From positions 124,001 through 188,000 of the forward strand of contig WFMF01000342.1 in assembly GCA_011033025.1 (NCBI GenBank): a stretch of 64,000 bases of DNA. The letters run 5' to 3'. This stretch comes from Beroe forskalii. Its lineage: Eukaryota > Ctenophora > Nuda > Beroida > Beroidae. Of the stretch, positions 35,501 to 44,078 are shown one piece after another. Position 1 is the stretch's first letter, and each line of letters starts with the position of its first letter. The position numbers were made by a program, and so were the translations under genes. The notes under the pieces are model-generated. The model saw only the letters and a list, made by a program, of their open reading frames with translations, was not told where the DNA came from and did no database searches.

Positions 35501-38500
35501 ACTTTTTATTCGTGTCTGATGAATCTGCAACGAAATGAAATTGACATGTTTCAATTGTCATAAAAAGCCCACAGCGAGTTAGAGGCAGCGATTCTATTGA
35601 CGAATGACGGTGGGTTACAGAAGTAATGATCAATAAAATGTATCAGTTTAGTTAGAGTCAATTGCAAGTAAATAATGATTGGGAGTTAGCGATACTAATT
35701 ATCAGTCTATTGTCACAACGTATACTGTCATACTAGGGCAGGCCTGTTTCAGGATAACCAGTATAATCAGGCCATGATAGATAATTTGCTACTACAGTTA
35801 AATGTTTAAAAGTTTCAATAATCACCATTGACTGCACTTATTACATTAGATTGTTAGAGTAACTGAGTAGCTATACCTCCATGAAATGATTAATCATATA
35901 TTAGACCAAAGTGAAAAATAATCAATCTACCTTTCTGTAGTCACTTTTGTTCATATCCTTCTCTGCACTAGCCTCCATTTCCCTCAGCCTGTTGATAGTG
36001 GTAGTTTCACTAGCGTAGCTGGCAGAGTTGGACGTGTCACGTGATTTTAAATCCTCCAATGAGCGTGAAGCAGCTGTCAGGTTACCCAGAGCAATGTAAC
36101 ACTTGATAACACGTAGTGACCCCTGGGGGTAAGAAGGGGTTATCACGCAGTGACCCCTAGGGGGTAAGAAGGGGTTATCACGCAGTGACCCCTTGGGGCA
36201 AGAAGGGGTTATCACGCAGTGACCCCTAGGGGGTAAGAAGGGGTTAACAGGCAGTGACCCCTAGGGGGTAAGAAGGGGTTAACAGGCAGTGACCCCTAGG
36301 GGGTAAGTAGGGGTTATCATGCAGTGACCCCTAGGGGGCAAGAAGGGGTTATCACGAAGTGACCCCTGGGGGGCAAGAAGGGGTTATTACGCAGTGACCC
36401 CTAGGGGGTAAGAAGGAGTTATCACGCAGTGACCCCTAGGGGGTAAGAAGGGGTTATTACGCAGTGACCCCTAGGGGGTAAGAAGGGGTTAACAGACAGT
36501 GACCCCTAGGGGGTAAGTAGGGGTTATCACGCAGTGACCCCTAGGGGGTAAAAAGGGGTTATTACGCAGTGACCCCTAGGGGGTAAGAAGGAGTTATCAC
36601 GCAGTGACCCCTAGGGGGTAAGAAGGGGTTATTACGCAGTGACCCCTAGGGGGTAAGAAGGGGTTAACAGGCAGTGACCCCTAGGGGGTAAGTAGGGGTT
36701 ATCACGCAGTGACCCCTAGGGGGTAAGAAGGGGTAAACAGGCAGTGATTACGCTGGATGTTTCCAAAAGGATATCACTTAATTCCATGAATTGAGATTTG
36801 TAGTTTTGACATCAGGCAGTGGCCCTTGAAGGTGTAGAAGAGGGGTTGGAAGGATATTCAATGGGTAGAAGAGGACACCTCTACACCAGATATTACCAGA
36901 TAAGACCGTATTAAAACCTACTGTCTACTAAAATAACCCCCGTTAGCAATGTACCTTGAAGAAGTTAGGATCCTTCTCCACAGACTTAGTTGAGTCCTCC
37001 AGGGCGTTCAAGTAGTTATTAATCATCATGTAAGCAGCAGCCCTGTTCCCGTAATACGCAGCCTTCTCCGGCTGCAGGTTGATAGCATTGGTGTAGCACT
37101 TGATAGCACGGTAGTAGTCCTTCAGTTTGTACGCCGAATTCCCTTGTTCCTTAGCGTCCTCGGCTTCACGCTCGCTGCAAAATGTCAGGCGGACATTTAG
37201 GGTGTGAATTCCAGAAAAATTACAAATTATATTCAATACGCCGTGTATTGCGATAATTTTCAAAGGCTTCAGTAACATAATTTAGCGAATATTGTAATAT
37301 TGTAGCGACTCGCGTAGATTATAAATAGTGGTCTATTGTGGCAGTCACTTTGTGTAGTTGACTTGCTCACTGGATCTTCTTAAGACTAATTGATAATTAC
37401 GTCTTGACATATGCAAGTGAAATTTTCACTGACAGTTGAAACAGCCGAAACGAAAACCAATTCTACAGCTTGACAAATTCTAGAAACCAGTAAATTCCAT
37501 GTGCAATTTGAATGAAATATTATACCTGAATAATTCCAAATAATCTGAAAATTGTACGCCGAGTACCAATTAGATAAATTAATCACAGAGAATTACAATA
37601 CCAAGCAGTACCAATTTAGCTTTTCAATGATAGAAGGATATGGTATCGCAATCAATCAAACGTTCTAATATGCGACGCGTCATATAAGTCCTATTTATAG
37701 CCCTGTTGTTACGGCGAGTAAGCTCGGTAAGTGCAGTGAGTTCCGCGGTTAAAACACTAATTCTACACACGGCACTCATGATACAAGACAGTGATTAGAG
37801 ACACTCATTACACGACATACACGGAGTTGTACAGTGAAATACGAGGTAGAACTTTTAGAGAAACATGTGTGCTTGGAAAAGAATTACTCGCATTCGAGTG
37901 ATATAAGCAAAACGAGGATTGAATGGATTCACACTTCAGTTCTTTAACGAAGTTATCGTAGTGGTGATTTCGTCAACGAAAAAGCTCAGCATTCCGCAGC
38001 ATTGTGAACAACAAGAATTGCGCCTGCAGGCACAAATCTTGTTTGTCCGTTTTTCCCGTATGCAGGCGCTTAATTTCCCTCCCCGTGGTGCTTGAAATTG
38101 ATGTTGAATTAGTATCATGTGCAGGCTATCCTACTCCTAGTAAGAGTATAATCTAAGCTAATCTAATGACGCGTAGTTATACTGTTGCATTAATTGCAAA
38201 AAGGCTTAAGTGTAAAAGATCCCAATATTTTCGTATCTGTATCACTATAACACTAAATATTAACATGGGTTGACGTATAACAGATTGACATCAGTCAAAC
38301 AGTTAATTGATTTATTACCCTGTCAAACTTTTCAGACGGCCCTGCGCACGCTGCAAGGAGCTCGAGTGCGCGGTGTAAGTGCAGAACCTTCGCACTTCGA
38401 CTTGATTGAAGATAAAAACAATTATTTCAATTTGACGAAAACTTTCATGTTTGCCTTCTGAATGAACAGCTCTCGGAAAATGGACGCTCTACCTTATTCA

Positions 38501-41383
38501 TTCCACTGTAATCGTTACTAGTTGATAACTGCGGCGCACTTTTACATATTTTGACTCATGCTGCGCCGCGCACGAACATTCATCAACAATACATGATCTC
38601 CGCAAGCGTTTGCGCGCGCGCGTTGTGCGCGCGCAAATGTAAGAGTTGCTAGGAGACTCGTCTGTGTGACGTTTTTACGCCACTTTTATGACGTTTTTAC
38701 GCCACTTTTATGACGTTTTTACACCACTTTTATGACGTTTTTACACCACAACCATTTTCCGGGCACTTTTCAGAAATTACAGTAGTTGTATTGCAAACCT
38801 GGACCTGCAATACACAGATCCTATTTATCACCTTCCCGAACCACGATCTCTGCTAACCCTCTTCAATGCCTTTTTGTAAGACAAAAAGGCGTTGGGGAGG
38901 GGAAAAAATGTATATGGTATAGACAAAAGGTACAATTTATGAATGTAAGCACTACAATTTCGTAAATCATGAAATGATCGGGTATATATCATGTAATCAC
39001 ATGGCCACTGTGATGATTCTCATTTCTATCCGTGATACTTTGATCATTTATCATTACTATATCAGATATCTGCAGTTAGCTGATGAATGAGGATTATGTT
39101 CATTGTTTCATGGTTTCATTGTTTACTTGAATCAATGGATCCTTTACCACCCCAGTTGGCAGTTACCTCTCCTGCTACCACCCCAGTTACCTCACAACGT
39201 TGAGCTCCTTGGGGTGTAGGTTGTTGGTGTAGTAAGTTTTGTGAACCCCGGGGGCCACTTGCAGTTTAACGTATCCCATCTTAGACACACAAAGCATTAT
39301 TACGATAACGGTCAAATCATTCACAAGTAAAAGTTCTAGCGGGTTATGTAACGGAGTTAGTGACTGTAAAAATCATTTAACTCAACTAAAATCGGCAAAT
39401 CAAAACAGAAGACTCGGTCCAAATATCAGAGCGAGCAGCACTAAAAACGCGTGATAAAATATGAGCATATAATTCCAAGACAAGGCCGCCCCCGCGAACA
39501 ATTTCACTTGTGTAGATGTTTTGAGTCCTGGACGAGCACTAGGTGGCTGCGAGTGACGTCATTATCAGGCTTTAAAATGGCGAATTGAACAGGTCAAATC
39601 GCCTGGTTTCCAGGGTCAGTATACAGTGCGATGAATTGCAATTTGTGGTAATGTCGGAGGTCGATGCTCCGTTTTAGTACTTAGCAAGTAGAATGGTTTA
39701 ATAAATGGACGCAGATTTATCAACTCTACTTTGACACGGCAGTTAGGTACAATTTGAACTTGAGATCTTCGAATGCATGGAAATGATTTATATACTTCTT
39801 CAGTTCTTGGTTAGAATTTGTTAAAAATGATCCAAAAATAGAATCAGGGAAATTTAAAAGTGGCCATGAAGTGGAAGTTTGCAAGTCGAATTATACCACA
39901 AGTTGCAAAATTGTAACAAAATTTTGCAACATGAATACAAACAATGAACAATAAAAACCGCTAAAAAATTTACTTTGTTCCGGTTTAAACTAAATTTACA
40001 GGCCACAAAACAAAATATTTCATGGCAATTGAAACAATTTAATGAAAAATCAAAAACAAAGTCCAACAAAGAACTTTGCGTTGTCATCAAAACGTCAAAA
40101 ATTACGATCCACAAAATAACAGCCAGTACGTAAACGAAACAAACTTCCATTAGACAAACAAATCTCAGTTAATTGTCAGTGAGAGGTCAGATTGCTTGTC
40201 AGTGTCAAAAACACGACGAGTGCATGTGAGGCGAGACATGAACGCACGACTCATATGGTCCAATAACAACGCCTCCTCTGTTGTTGCTATTGCTAAGATA
40301 GAGAGCTTGATGATTTCACAGTACACATGAGCACGGAGAGTGGTCACAGGGGATGGGTGTCTTACTTACGTAGGGACTGTTTAATGTTTATCATAGCACC
40401 TGCAGTGTATATACATGGTATACATCATACATTTCGTGTACAATCTAGGGGGTTTATACTTGGGACATAGTGGTTCTTTATTAGTAAATCATTGGTCTAT
40501 TCCATTGTTTTAATTGTTTACCGACTTAAAATACGAATCATTGTTTATACAGTTATTGTTAATTTATATACGTTTTGTATACGAGACGAATAAAAAACGT
40601 AAGATTATGCACACTTCAATAACTTTAACAATATCATCGCGGGTGCGCTATATATACGACTATCATGCACGATTAATGTGAATACATATTATTATAATGG
40701 ACAATTATTATCAGCTGCAAGTTATGCAAAAATGAATTCAAGAAACCACAATAGGTAATAATATGCATTATCAATAGCAAAATTAGGCGACCAAAAAACT
40801 GATCAAACGGAGACAAAACAATCGCAAGTAACCAGAAATTAACGTTGTGATAGAAGATATGTGGTGAAATGTTAAACAACAGGCAGTAACGATACATTGC
40901 AATCACTTACAAGTCTCAAATAATGGTTATGAGTGTAAGACAAACAATGGGAACAGACAGAAGACAAACAGACAAACAAGTATAGAGAAAAATAGACATG
41001 CAGTCAACTTTAAGATGGACTGTCAACTTTTAAACGGACTGTAAACTTTTAAACGGACAGTAAACTTTTAAACGGACAGTAAACGTTGAGATAAAATAAA
41101 AGACAATAACAGATACTTTCTCGTTGGCTGGCAGAAAAACCGACACACAGGCAAACACAGACTTACAGGTCTCTGGGAGGTTGGTCTGACAGACAAACCG
41201 ACACACAGACACAGACTTACAGGTCTCTGGGTGGTTGGTCTGACAGACAAACCGACACACTTACAGGTCTCAGGGAGGTTGGTCTGACAGACAAACCGAC
41301 ACACAAACACAAACTTACAGGTCTCTGGGTGGTTGGTCTGAAGTGTCCATGAAGTGATCGTCACTGTCTCCGTTCTCTGACAT
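24625..41383 (-). CDS. DNAJC7: DnaJ homolog DNAJC7 (TPR2), complete, 11 exons
   Basis: The exons in coding order are 41319-41383, 36955-37174, 35931-36122, 35276-35394, 35056-35125, 26439-26522, 25994-26185, 25552-25688, 25165-25372, 24913-25006 and 24625-24746. Every border is GT-AG and every phase joins, giving 500 residues against about 494 in human. The product is a cytosolic co-chaperone with TPR repeats that bind the C-termini of Hsp70 and Hsp90, followed by a C-terminal J domain that stimulates Hsp70 ATPase. TPR motifs run from [17 protein letters not shown] to the [10 protein letters not shown] segment. The J domain starts at KDYYKILG and keeps the HPD triad in [10 protein letters not shown] glycine/phenylalanine-rich end closes at TAA. 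Three of its splice junctions lie in tandem repeats. Intron 1 and exon 2 form the right arm of the inverted duplication, and intron 5 hosts a gene on the opposite strand. Confidence 0.96.
25520..25583 (-). repeat. 32-bp duplication of the DNAJC7 exon 8 donor
   Basis: The segment AACATGGAGCACAGCAG|GTATTT of the minus strand occurs twice, with donors at 25551 and 25519. The copies are 32 bp apart and differ by one or two bases. The exon end is thus duplicated into the intron together with its 5' splice site. Confidence 0.88.
26853..26880. repeat. CT microsatellite
   Basis: An almost pure CT tract of 28 bp with one C insertion, in DNAJC7 intron 5. Confidence 0.9.
27821..28054. mobile_element. 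234-bp MITE with about 52-bp terminal inverted repeats
   Basis: The left end GGCGCCCGTAACGTTCG is mirrored by CGAACGTTACGGGCGCC at the right, and the match continues inward through several CGATCGATC words with only about two mismatches over some 52 bp. The middle is AT-rich and does not code. No clear target duplication was seen. The right end lies 37 bp upstream of the start codon of the gene at 28091, inside its leader or core promoter. Confidence 0.85.
28091..29197 (+). CDS. Intronless type I membrane protein: PAN-like, ricin-like and sushi domains
   Basis: A single open frame of 368 codons starts at ATG 28091. The more upstream GTG is not a plausible animal start. A hydrophobic signal peptide ([18 protein letters not shown]) is followed by a PAN/apple-like cysteine pattern ([22 protein letters not shown]). 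Next is a beta-trefoil-like part with NQAWSLDG and GLCLIRYRG, as in ricin B-type lectins. A sushi/CCP domain with four cysteines follows ([30 protein letters not shown]). A transmembrane helix ([20 protein letters not shown]) and an 11-residue tail ending in PVMK close it. Seven or so N-glycosylation sites lie outside. It is therefore a likely cell-surface lectin-like receptor or adhesion protein. It lies on the opposite strand within DNAJC7 intron 5. Absence of introns suggests a retrogene or a naturally intronless family. I do not recognise an ortholog. Confidence 0.85.
   Translation: MLRLQIILLVHMGGIFCFDSEDEEFGDAMLQLDTGLCDKHGITVSDHAIKSLETNSSILCWKFCKYMKSCTLFSYKNDTSNCTLYGGSPDEFTNNTVAEGSVSATKACYRKEVEPRQCITDSDIKGNVSVYLVIASSTRSCVAVERSRQSNATDCENNLKVLPCQANQAWSLDGEPDHFQVRHEERGLCLIRYRGNQDEPWLHLGLCEGEETYFQTRSEGTMCGAQLTFKRGIFTETVKLIRSPGAEEITEVDIIPKSALSTKRLCKNLRVANGAVVEEKPLYLPGQLIRIRCKKGYGVKSEGFQEEMEIRCTNNMPRIVCNKIGSADKSKDTYILIISTLLIIIFGLLVANIIQFFANRHKVAPVMK
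29198..29494 (+). other. 3' flank of the intronless gene
   Basis: Non-coding sequence directly after the stop, probably its 3' untranslated region. No AATAAA was seen before the MITE at 29495, so transcripts may run into that palindrome. Confidence 0.4.
29495..29707. mobile_element. Near-perfect palindromic MITE, TTA target duplication
   Basis: The element is a 213-bp inverted repeat with almost no loop. Its arms of about 100 bp match with few differences around a centre near 29600. The ends are GGGATTGTCACATATTACGT and its complement in CGATCCC, flanked by TTA on both sides (29492-29494 and 29708-29710). A TWA duplication fits the PIF/Harbinger superfamily. A second, diverged member is at 18658-18817. 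Confidence 0.88.
29885..31740 (+). repeat. Two tandem 0.93-kb units, each headed by a long hairpin
   Basis: Unit 1 starts at 29885 and unit 2 at 30817, about 932 bp apart. Each begins with a hairpin: about 110-bp arms (CCCAAAACCAAAAAGG to the mirrored CCTTTTTGGTTTTGGG) around a 55-60 bp loop. A body of about 640 bp follows, rich in GACGTCA words (for example 30242 and 30611), ending in CTCTCTATATGTATA. The units are about 95 percent identical by eye. The open frames in them (such as 30086-30274 and 31018-31206) follow the hairpin and have no recognisable protein. Confidence 0.85.
31735..32870 (+). repeat. Two GC-rich repeat units with GGGGGCTGGCAAGC inverted ends
   Basis: Two related units run from about 31735-32320 and 32346-32870. 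Each starts GTCGTAACCC and AACAAGAACACC, then carries GGGGGCTGGCAAGC (31933 and 32561), whose reverse complement GCTTGCCAGCCCCC closes the unit (near 32305 and 32850). Between them lie tandem GC-rich segments of about 75 bp with nested palindromes such as CCTTCGGG and GGCCTTCGGCC. The GC content is far above that of the neighbours. All open frames here on both strands are by-products of composition. Confidence 0.75.
33025..33115. repeat. 20-bp minisatellite GGGTGGGGAGTGTCTTT
   Basis: Four units of 19-20 bp, G-rich on the + strand, in DNAJC7 intron 5. Confidence 0.8.
33600..34600 (-). pseudogene. Retroelement remnant with REL-type endonuclease motif, copy 1
   Basis: The minus frame at 34600-34148 encodes a PD-(D/E)XK-like core. 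It has SLRPDICIY, then [11 protein letters not shown] 13 residues later, [14 protein letters not shown] and VGARGFVSK, as in the C-terminal endonuclease part of some non-LTR retrotransposon ORFs. A homologous remnant lies at 47190-47760, and a short match around CGGCCGCC at 33650 suggests the element's 3' part continues to about 33600. No reverse transcriptase is left. A 40-bp duplication (TATCCATGAGTATTTTCCAG) at 34595-34655 borders it. Confidence 0.65.
35056..37174 (-). CDS. DNAJC7: DNAJC7 exons 2-5: first TPR repeats
   Basis: Exon 2 (36955-37174) encodes [20 protein letters not shown] to EKDPNFFK. Exon 3 (35931-36122) encodes [14 protein letters not shown] to KSDYRK. Exon 4 (35276-35394) encodes [15 protein letters not shown] and [14 protein letters not shown]. 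Exon 5 (35056-35125, only 70 nt) encodes [16 protein letters not shown] and LCLFYQ. The order matches human DNAJC7 block by block. The exon 3 acceptor CCCCCAG|GGGTCACTA lies in the first unit of an 18-copy minisatellite. Exon 4 uses a GTTAGT donor. Confidence 0.95.
36109..36745 (-). repeat. 35-bp minisatellite, about 18 copies of DNAJC7 exon 3 acceptor
   Basis: About eighteen units of 35 bp. On the minus strand each reads CTTACCCCCTAG|GGGTCACTGCGTGATAACC, the same design as the true acceptor TTACCCCCAG|GGGTCACTACGTGTTATC at 36122/36123. Variants at the unit ends (ATCAC, ATTAC, AACAG) recur in a five-unit pattern seen twice, a 175-bp higher-order repeat in the distal half. Nearly every unit carries a pyrimidine tract plus TAG or CAG. 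Confidence 0.93.
36778..40814. repeat. Right arm of the inverted duplication (parental copy)
   Basis: It is the reverse complement of 1-36, 6119-8544 and 11564-13025, uninterrupted. It spans part of DNAJC7 intron 2, exon 2 and most of intron 1. The site matching the LINE insertion is at 40776-40778, and the one matching the 3-kb left-arm insert is near 38250. The inner break at 36778 is only about 35 bp from the end of the exon 3 minisatellite. Confidence 0.93.
38660..38755. repeat. 22-bp tandem repeat (GACGTTTTTACGCCACTTTTAT x4)
   Basis: Four copies of a 22-bp unit in DNAJC7 intron 1, preceded by a GCGCGC tract. The matching place in the left arm is collapsed and distorted. Confidence 0.85.
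41005..41095. repeat. About 20-bp tandem repeat (AAACTTTTAAACGGACAGT)
   Basis: Four to five units of 19-20 bp in DNAJC7 intron 1, next to the exon 1 donor repeat. Confidence 0.85.
41161..41345 (-). repeat. Minisatellite with four copies of DNAJC7 exon 1 donor
   Basis: On the minus strand the exon 1 end and donor CAGAGACCT|GTAAGT recurs four times. The GTAAGT elements are at 41313-41318 (real), 41259-41264, 41215-41220 and 41161-41166, spaced 54, 44 and 54 bp apart. Each unit includes CAGACCAACC of the exon and a GTGTGTCGGTTTGTCTGT intron part. All four donors are full GTAAGT. Confidence 0.93.
41319..41383 (-). CDS. DNAJC7: DNAJC7 exon 1
   Basis: The exon starts at ATG 41383 and encodes [19 protein letters not shown] then RD, plus two bases (CT) that join with C of exon 2 to make Leu before [12 protein letters not shown]. 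The N-terminus is short and acidic, as in other DNAJC7 proteins. The donor GTAAGT is the first of four copies. Confidence 0.9.
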
Positions 41384-43134
41384 AACAACTGACAGCTAGT
41401 ACATAAGGGAGGGGTGTTAGATAAAGAGGAAGGGGTAGGGAGGATTTCAATTTAAGATTAGGGAGAGAGATTTGTATTTTTGTTTGTGTTGGAAGTTAGA
41501 GTAGGGAAGGAACTACTCAAAAGATCTGTGAAGAATGTATTGAAGGAGAATTAAGTTGGTGGATGAAAGAAATGAATTAGTTGAGAATTAAGTTGGTGGA
41601 TGAAAGAAATGATGGAAAAGACATGTAATGAGCTACGAAGTTAGAAAGTAATGACACTTTCAGCAGCACTAAATAAGGAGAATGAAGCAAAAAGAAGGAC
41701 TCGATAAGTCGATAAGGAGTGCAATGATTCCAATATTGGTAATAAAGTAATAATACAATCCCTGTCAAATGTAATGGCATGTAACTCAGTAATGAAGTGT
41801 AAATGTCAAATCTGAGTGTGGGTGTTGAACTATTTATTGGTCGAAAGGGCCAGCGTTTGCTGAAATAGTGATTTTGTTTTAAACTTGATAGGAACAAAAT
41901 GAAAACCCTCACTACAATGAAATAAAGAATACCTTGTTCGTTATAATGGAATCATTAAGTTACGTCACATAAAACTCTGGAATCATATTTCATTTAATAA
42001 TGACAATTGCATTGGTATATTTCTGACAACTAAATGCACAATAATATAAAATGTCGGTAACCCAACTAGCTTTGAAAATTGCAACCCATCAAAAAAGGCT
42101 ACAGGAGCTGCCAATTTCATGCTGTTTTAGAAAAGAGGTAGCATAGCCAATACTTCAAAGGAACAGAAAAACGATTCAAGTAATCTTCTTACTATATCTA
42201 GCAGAAATTTGTATTCGCCAAAACTTTAAATACCGGGTTATTGGAATAAAGCTAGTCAAGTTAACCAAATGGTATTCATACAATCGATATAATCATAAGT
42301 TATAACAAACACGACAGTTTATTTGATGATAGATTCAAAACTAATCAACAAAATTAACGCATACATTTATTTACATTTAAAACTATGTTTCAATTTTTCT
42401 GGGTTTCTGTAAGTAAAAACGAAAATTCAAAAGTATTTGAAATATCTTCGCAATGCAAAGTAGAAATAATAAATACTTACCAATCATACAAACATCTACT
42501 AAATCTCACCATAGTAAGACTTGTAAGCATGCAATAGTGCAATAAAAGTGTAATATTTTAAAAATTTGAAATCTATAATAATGCGATTGCTTCGTATCAA
42601 TTTTATACAGTTCCTCTGACCATAATGGACAGCCGATGTATTCGAGTTCATAAAAAAAGTTTAAATCCAAGTTAATACTTTAATACAATAGTGTAGAGAG
42701 TGTTTAAGAGTCTGAAATTCTGGAATGTGCAGGGTCTAGAAATAAAATTTCTCAGAATAGTGAATAGTTATAATAATTTGTGACTGAATACAAGAATTCA
42801 ATAAAATGTCATAACTTCGGGTATATCGTCAATTTCAACAACTCTGATTCCCTAAACCCTGTGCTCTATGCAGAGCATTATACTGCAGTGTTCAATACTA
42901 TAGTCTGTACATTACTTTAAGTTCAAGACATGACAGCTATTGTTTTCTGAGAATCTATACTACAGTGCAGCAGGGAGCTTGTTACTAATTCATCAGTTGA
43001 GGGGGTGTTTTGCAATAAACGGTTTAAATCGATTCGATTAAGCGAATGAATGTCATCGTCCACGTAAAATGTGAATCTCACACTCGATCCTTGTCGTCGA
43101 TTCCCTGCCTGCTGTGTGTTTCTGGTTCAGGTGT
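41384..43134. other. Spacer between DNAJC7 and PTTG1IP
   Basis: AT-rich, no exon recognised. It should contain the DNAJC7 promoter and the 3' untranslated region of PTTG1IP, since both genes are on the minus strand. Confidence 0.5.
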
Positions 43135-43916
43135 CTAGTCGAATCTTTCATACGAGTTGGGCTTCTTCAATCCTGAGACGCAACGATAGATGAGATGAGT
43201 TTTTCAATTAAAAACACTGATATAGATTGATAATACTGAAACACCTCACAAGATAGAACTTAGAAACCCACCGTATTTCATGCGAATTGCATCATGTTGC
43301 TCTTGTCGCTCTGCCCGACTGAAATGTTATGTAAAATTAATTGACCACTATTTAGGCACCGTTTAATTTGTTGGTGTTCATCAAATGGGAAGGAAGGGCT
43401 AAGTATTATAACAAACTATCTGAAGCATTCAAGCCACAATATCCACTCAAAAAGGCTGACGTTTCTTTGTCCTTATCATACTATCATAATATGACAGTTC
43501 TGACACATTTGACTAATTAAAGCAGATGGTATACAAAAGACTCACAATATACTCTCATCTACTGTTGAGTAATTGATAAACCGAAAAATGTTTTTATTTT
43601 ATTTATCGAATCAACTGTATATTAGCCAAAAATGCAATTCATAAACTGTCCAGCATGAAAAAGGTCCAGCATGGAAATTGGAAACCCCTACATGATACAT
43701 AAATTTCTAGAATCTAGCAGGAAGTATCTAACCTCGCTTCATGCTTGGCAGAAATCTGGTCTCTCTGTCTCTGATACTCAGCCTCTTCCTTTGCAACTTT
43801 CTTGAGGCGAGCTTTGCGTCCTCGACAACAGCAACACCAGATGGTGAGAACCGTCACACCAAGCAGGAAGAGTCCAGCCCCAACACCAGCTCCAATGATT
43901 ACCAGCTTGTGGTTAA
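43135..43916 (-). CDS. PTTG1IP: PTTG1IP (PTTG-binding factor), last three exons
   Basis: The exons are 43733-43916, 43272-43318 and 43135-43172, with matching phases and a TAG stop at 43135-43137. The first encodes a transmembrane helix (LVIIGAGVGAGLFLLGVTVL), then WCCCCRGRKARLKK. That is a cysteine cluster next to the membrane, like the palmitoylated one in human PTTG1IP, followed by a charged helix. The end HDAIRMKYGL and NSYERFD matches the conserved C-terminus of the family (human RHDEIRKKYGLFKEENPYARF). PTTG1IP is a type I membrane protein that binds securin. The exons for the signal peptide and the extracellular PSI domain should lie to the right of 43916, but I could not find them in the repeat-filled DNA. 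The TYR sorting-type motif is replaced by NSYERF. Confidence 0.88.
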
Positions 43917-44078
43917 CTGGAGAGGGGGGTTGATATTAGTGGGTATACTGTTACATACTATATACAAATCTGAATGACTATGCTTATAATATGCCATTTG
44001 GGCCTCCAGGCTCCACATGCCACATGGAACCTAGTCTTTAGACCTCAAATTTTCATGCCAAATGTGATCAGTGCATAC

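Noticed and set aside
36109-36745. Direct 35-bp repeats resembling a CRISPR array
   Set aside because: Units are back to back without unique spacers, the genome is animal, and the unit derives from a splice junction.
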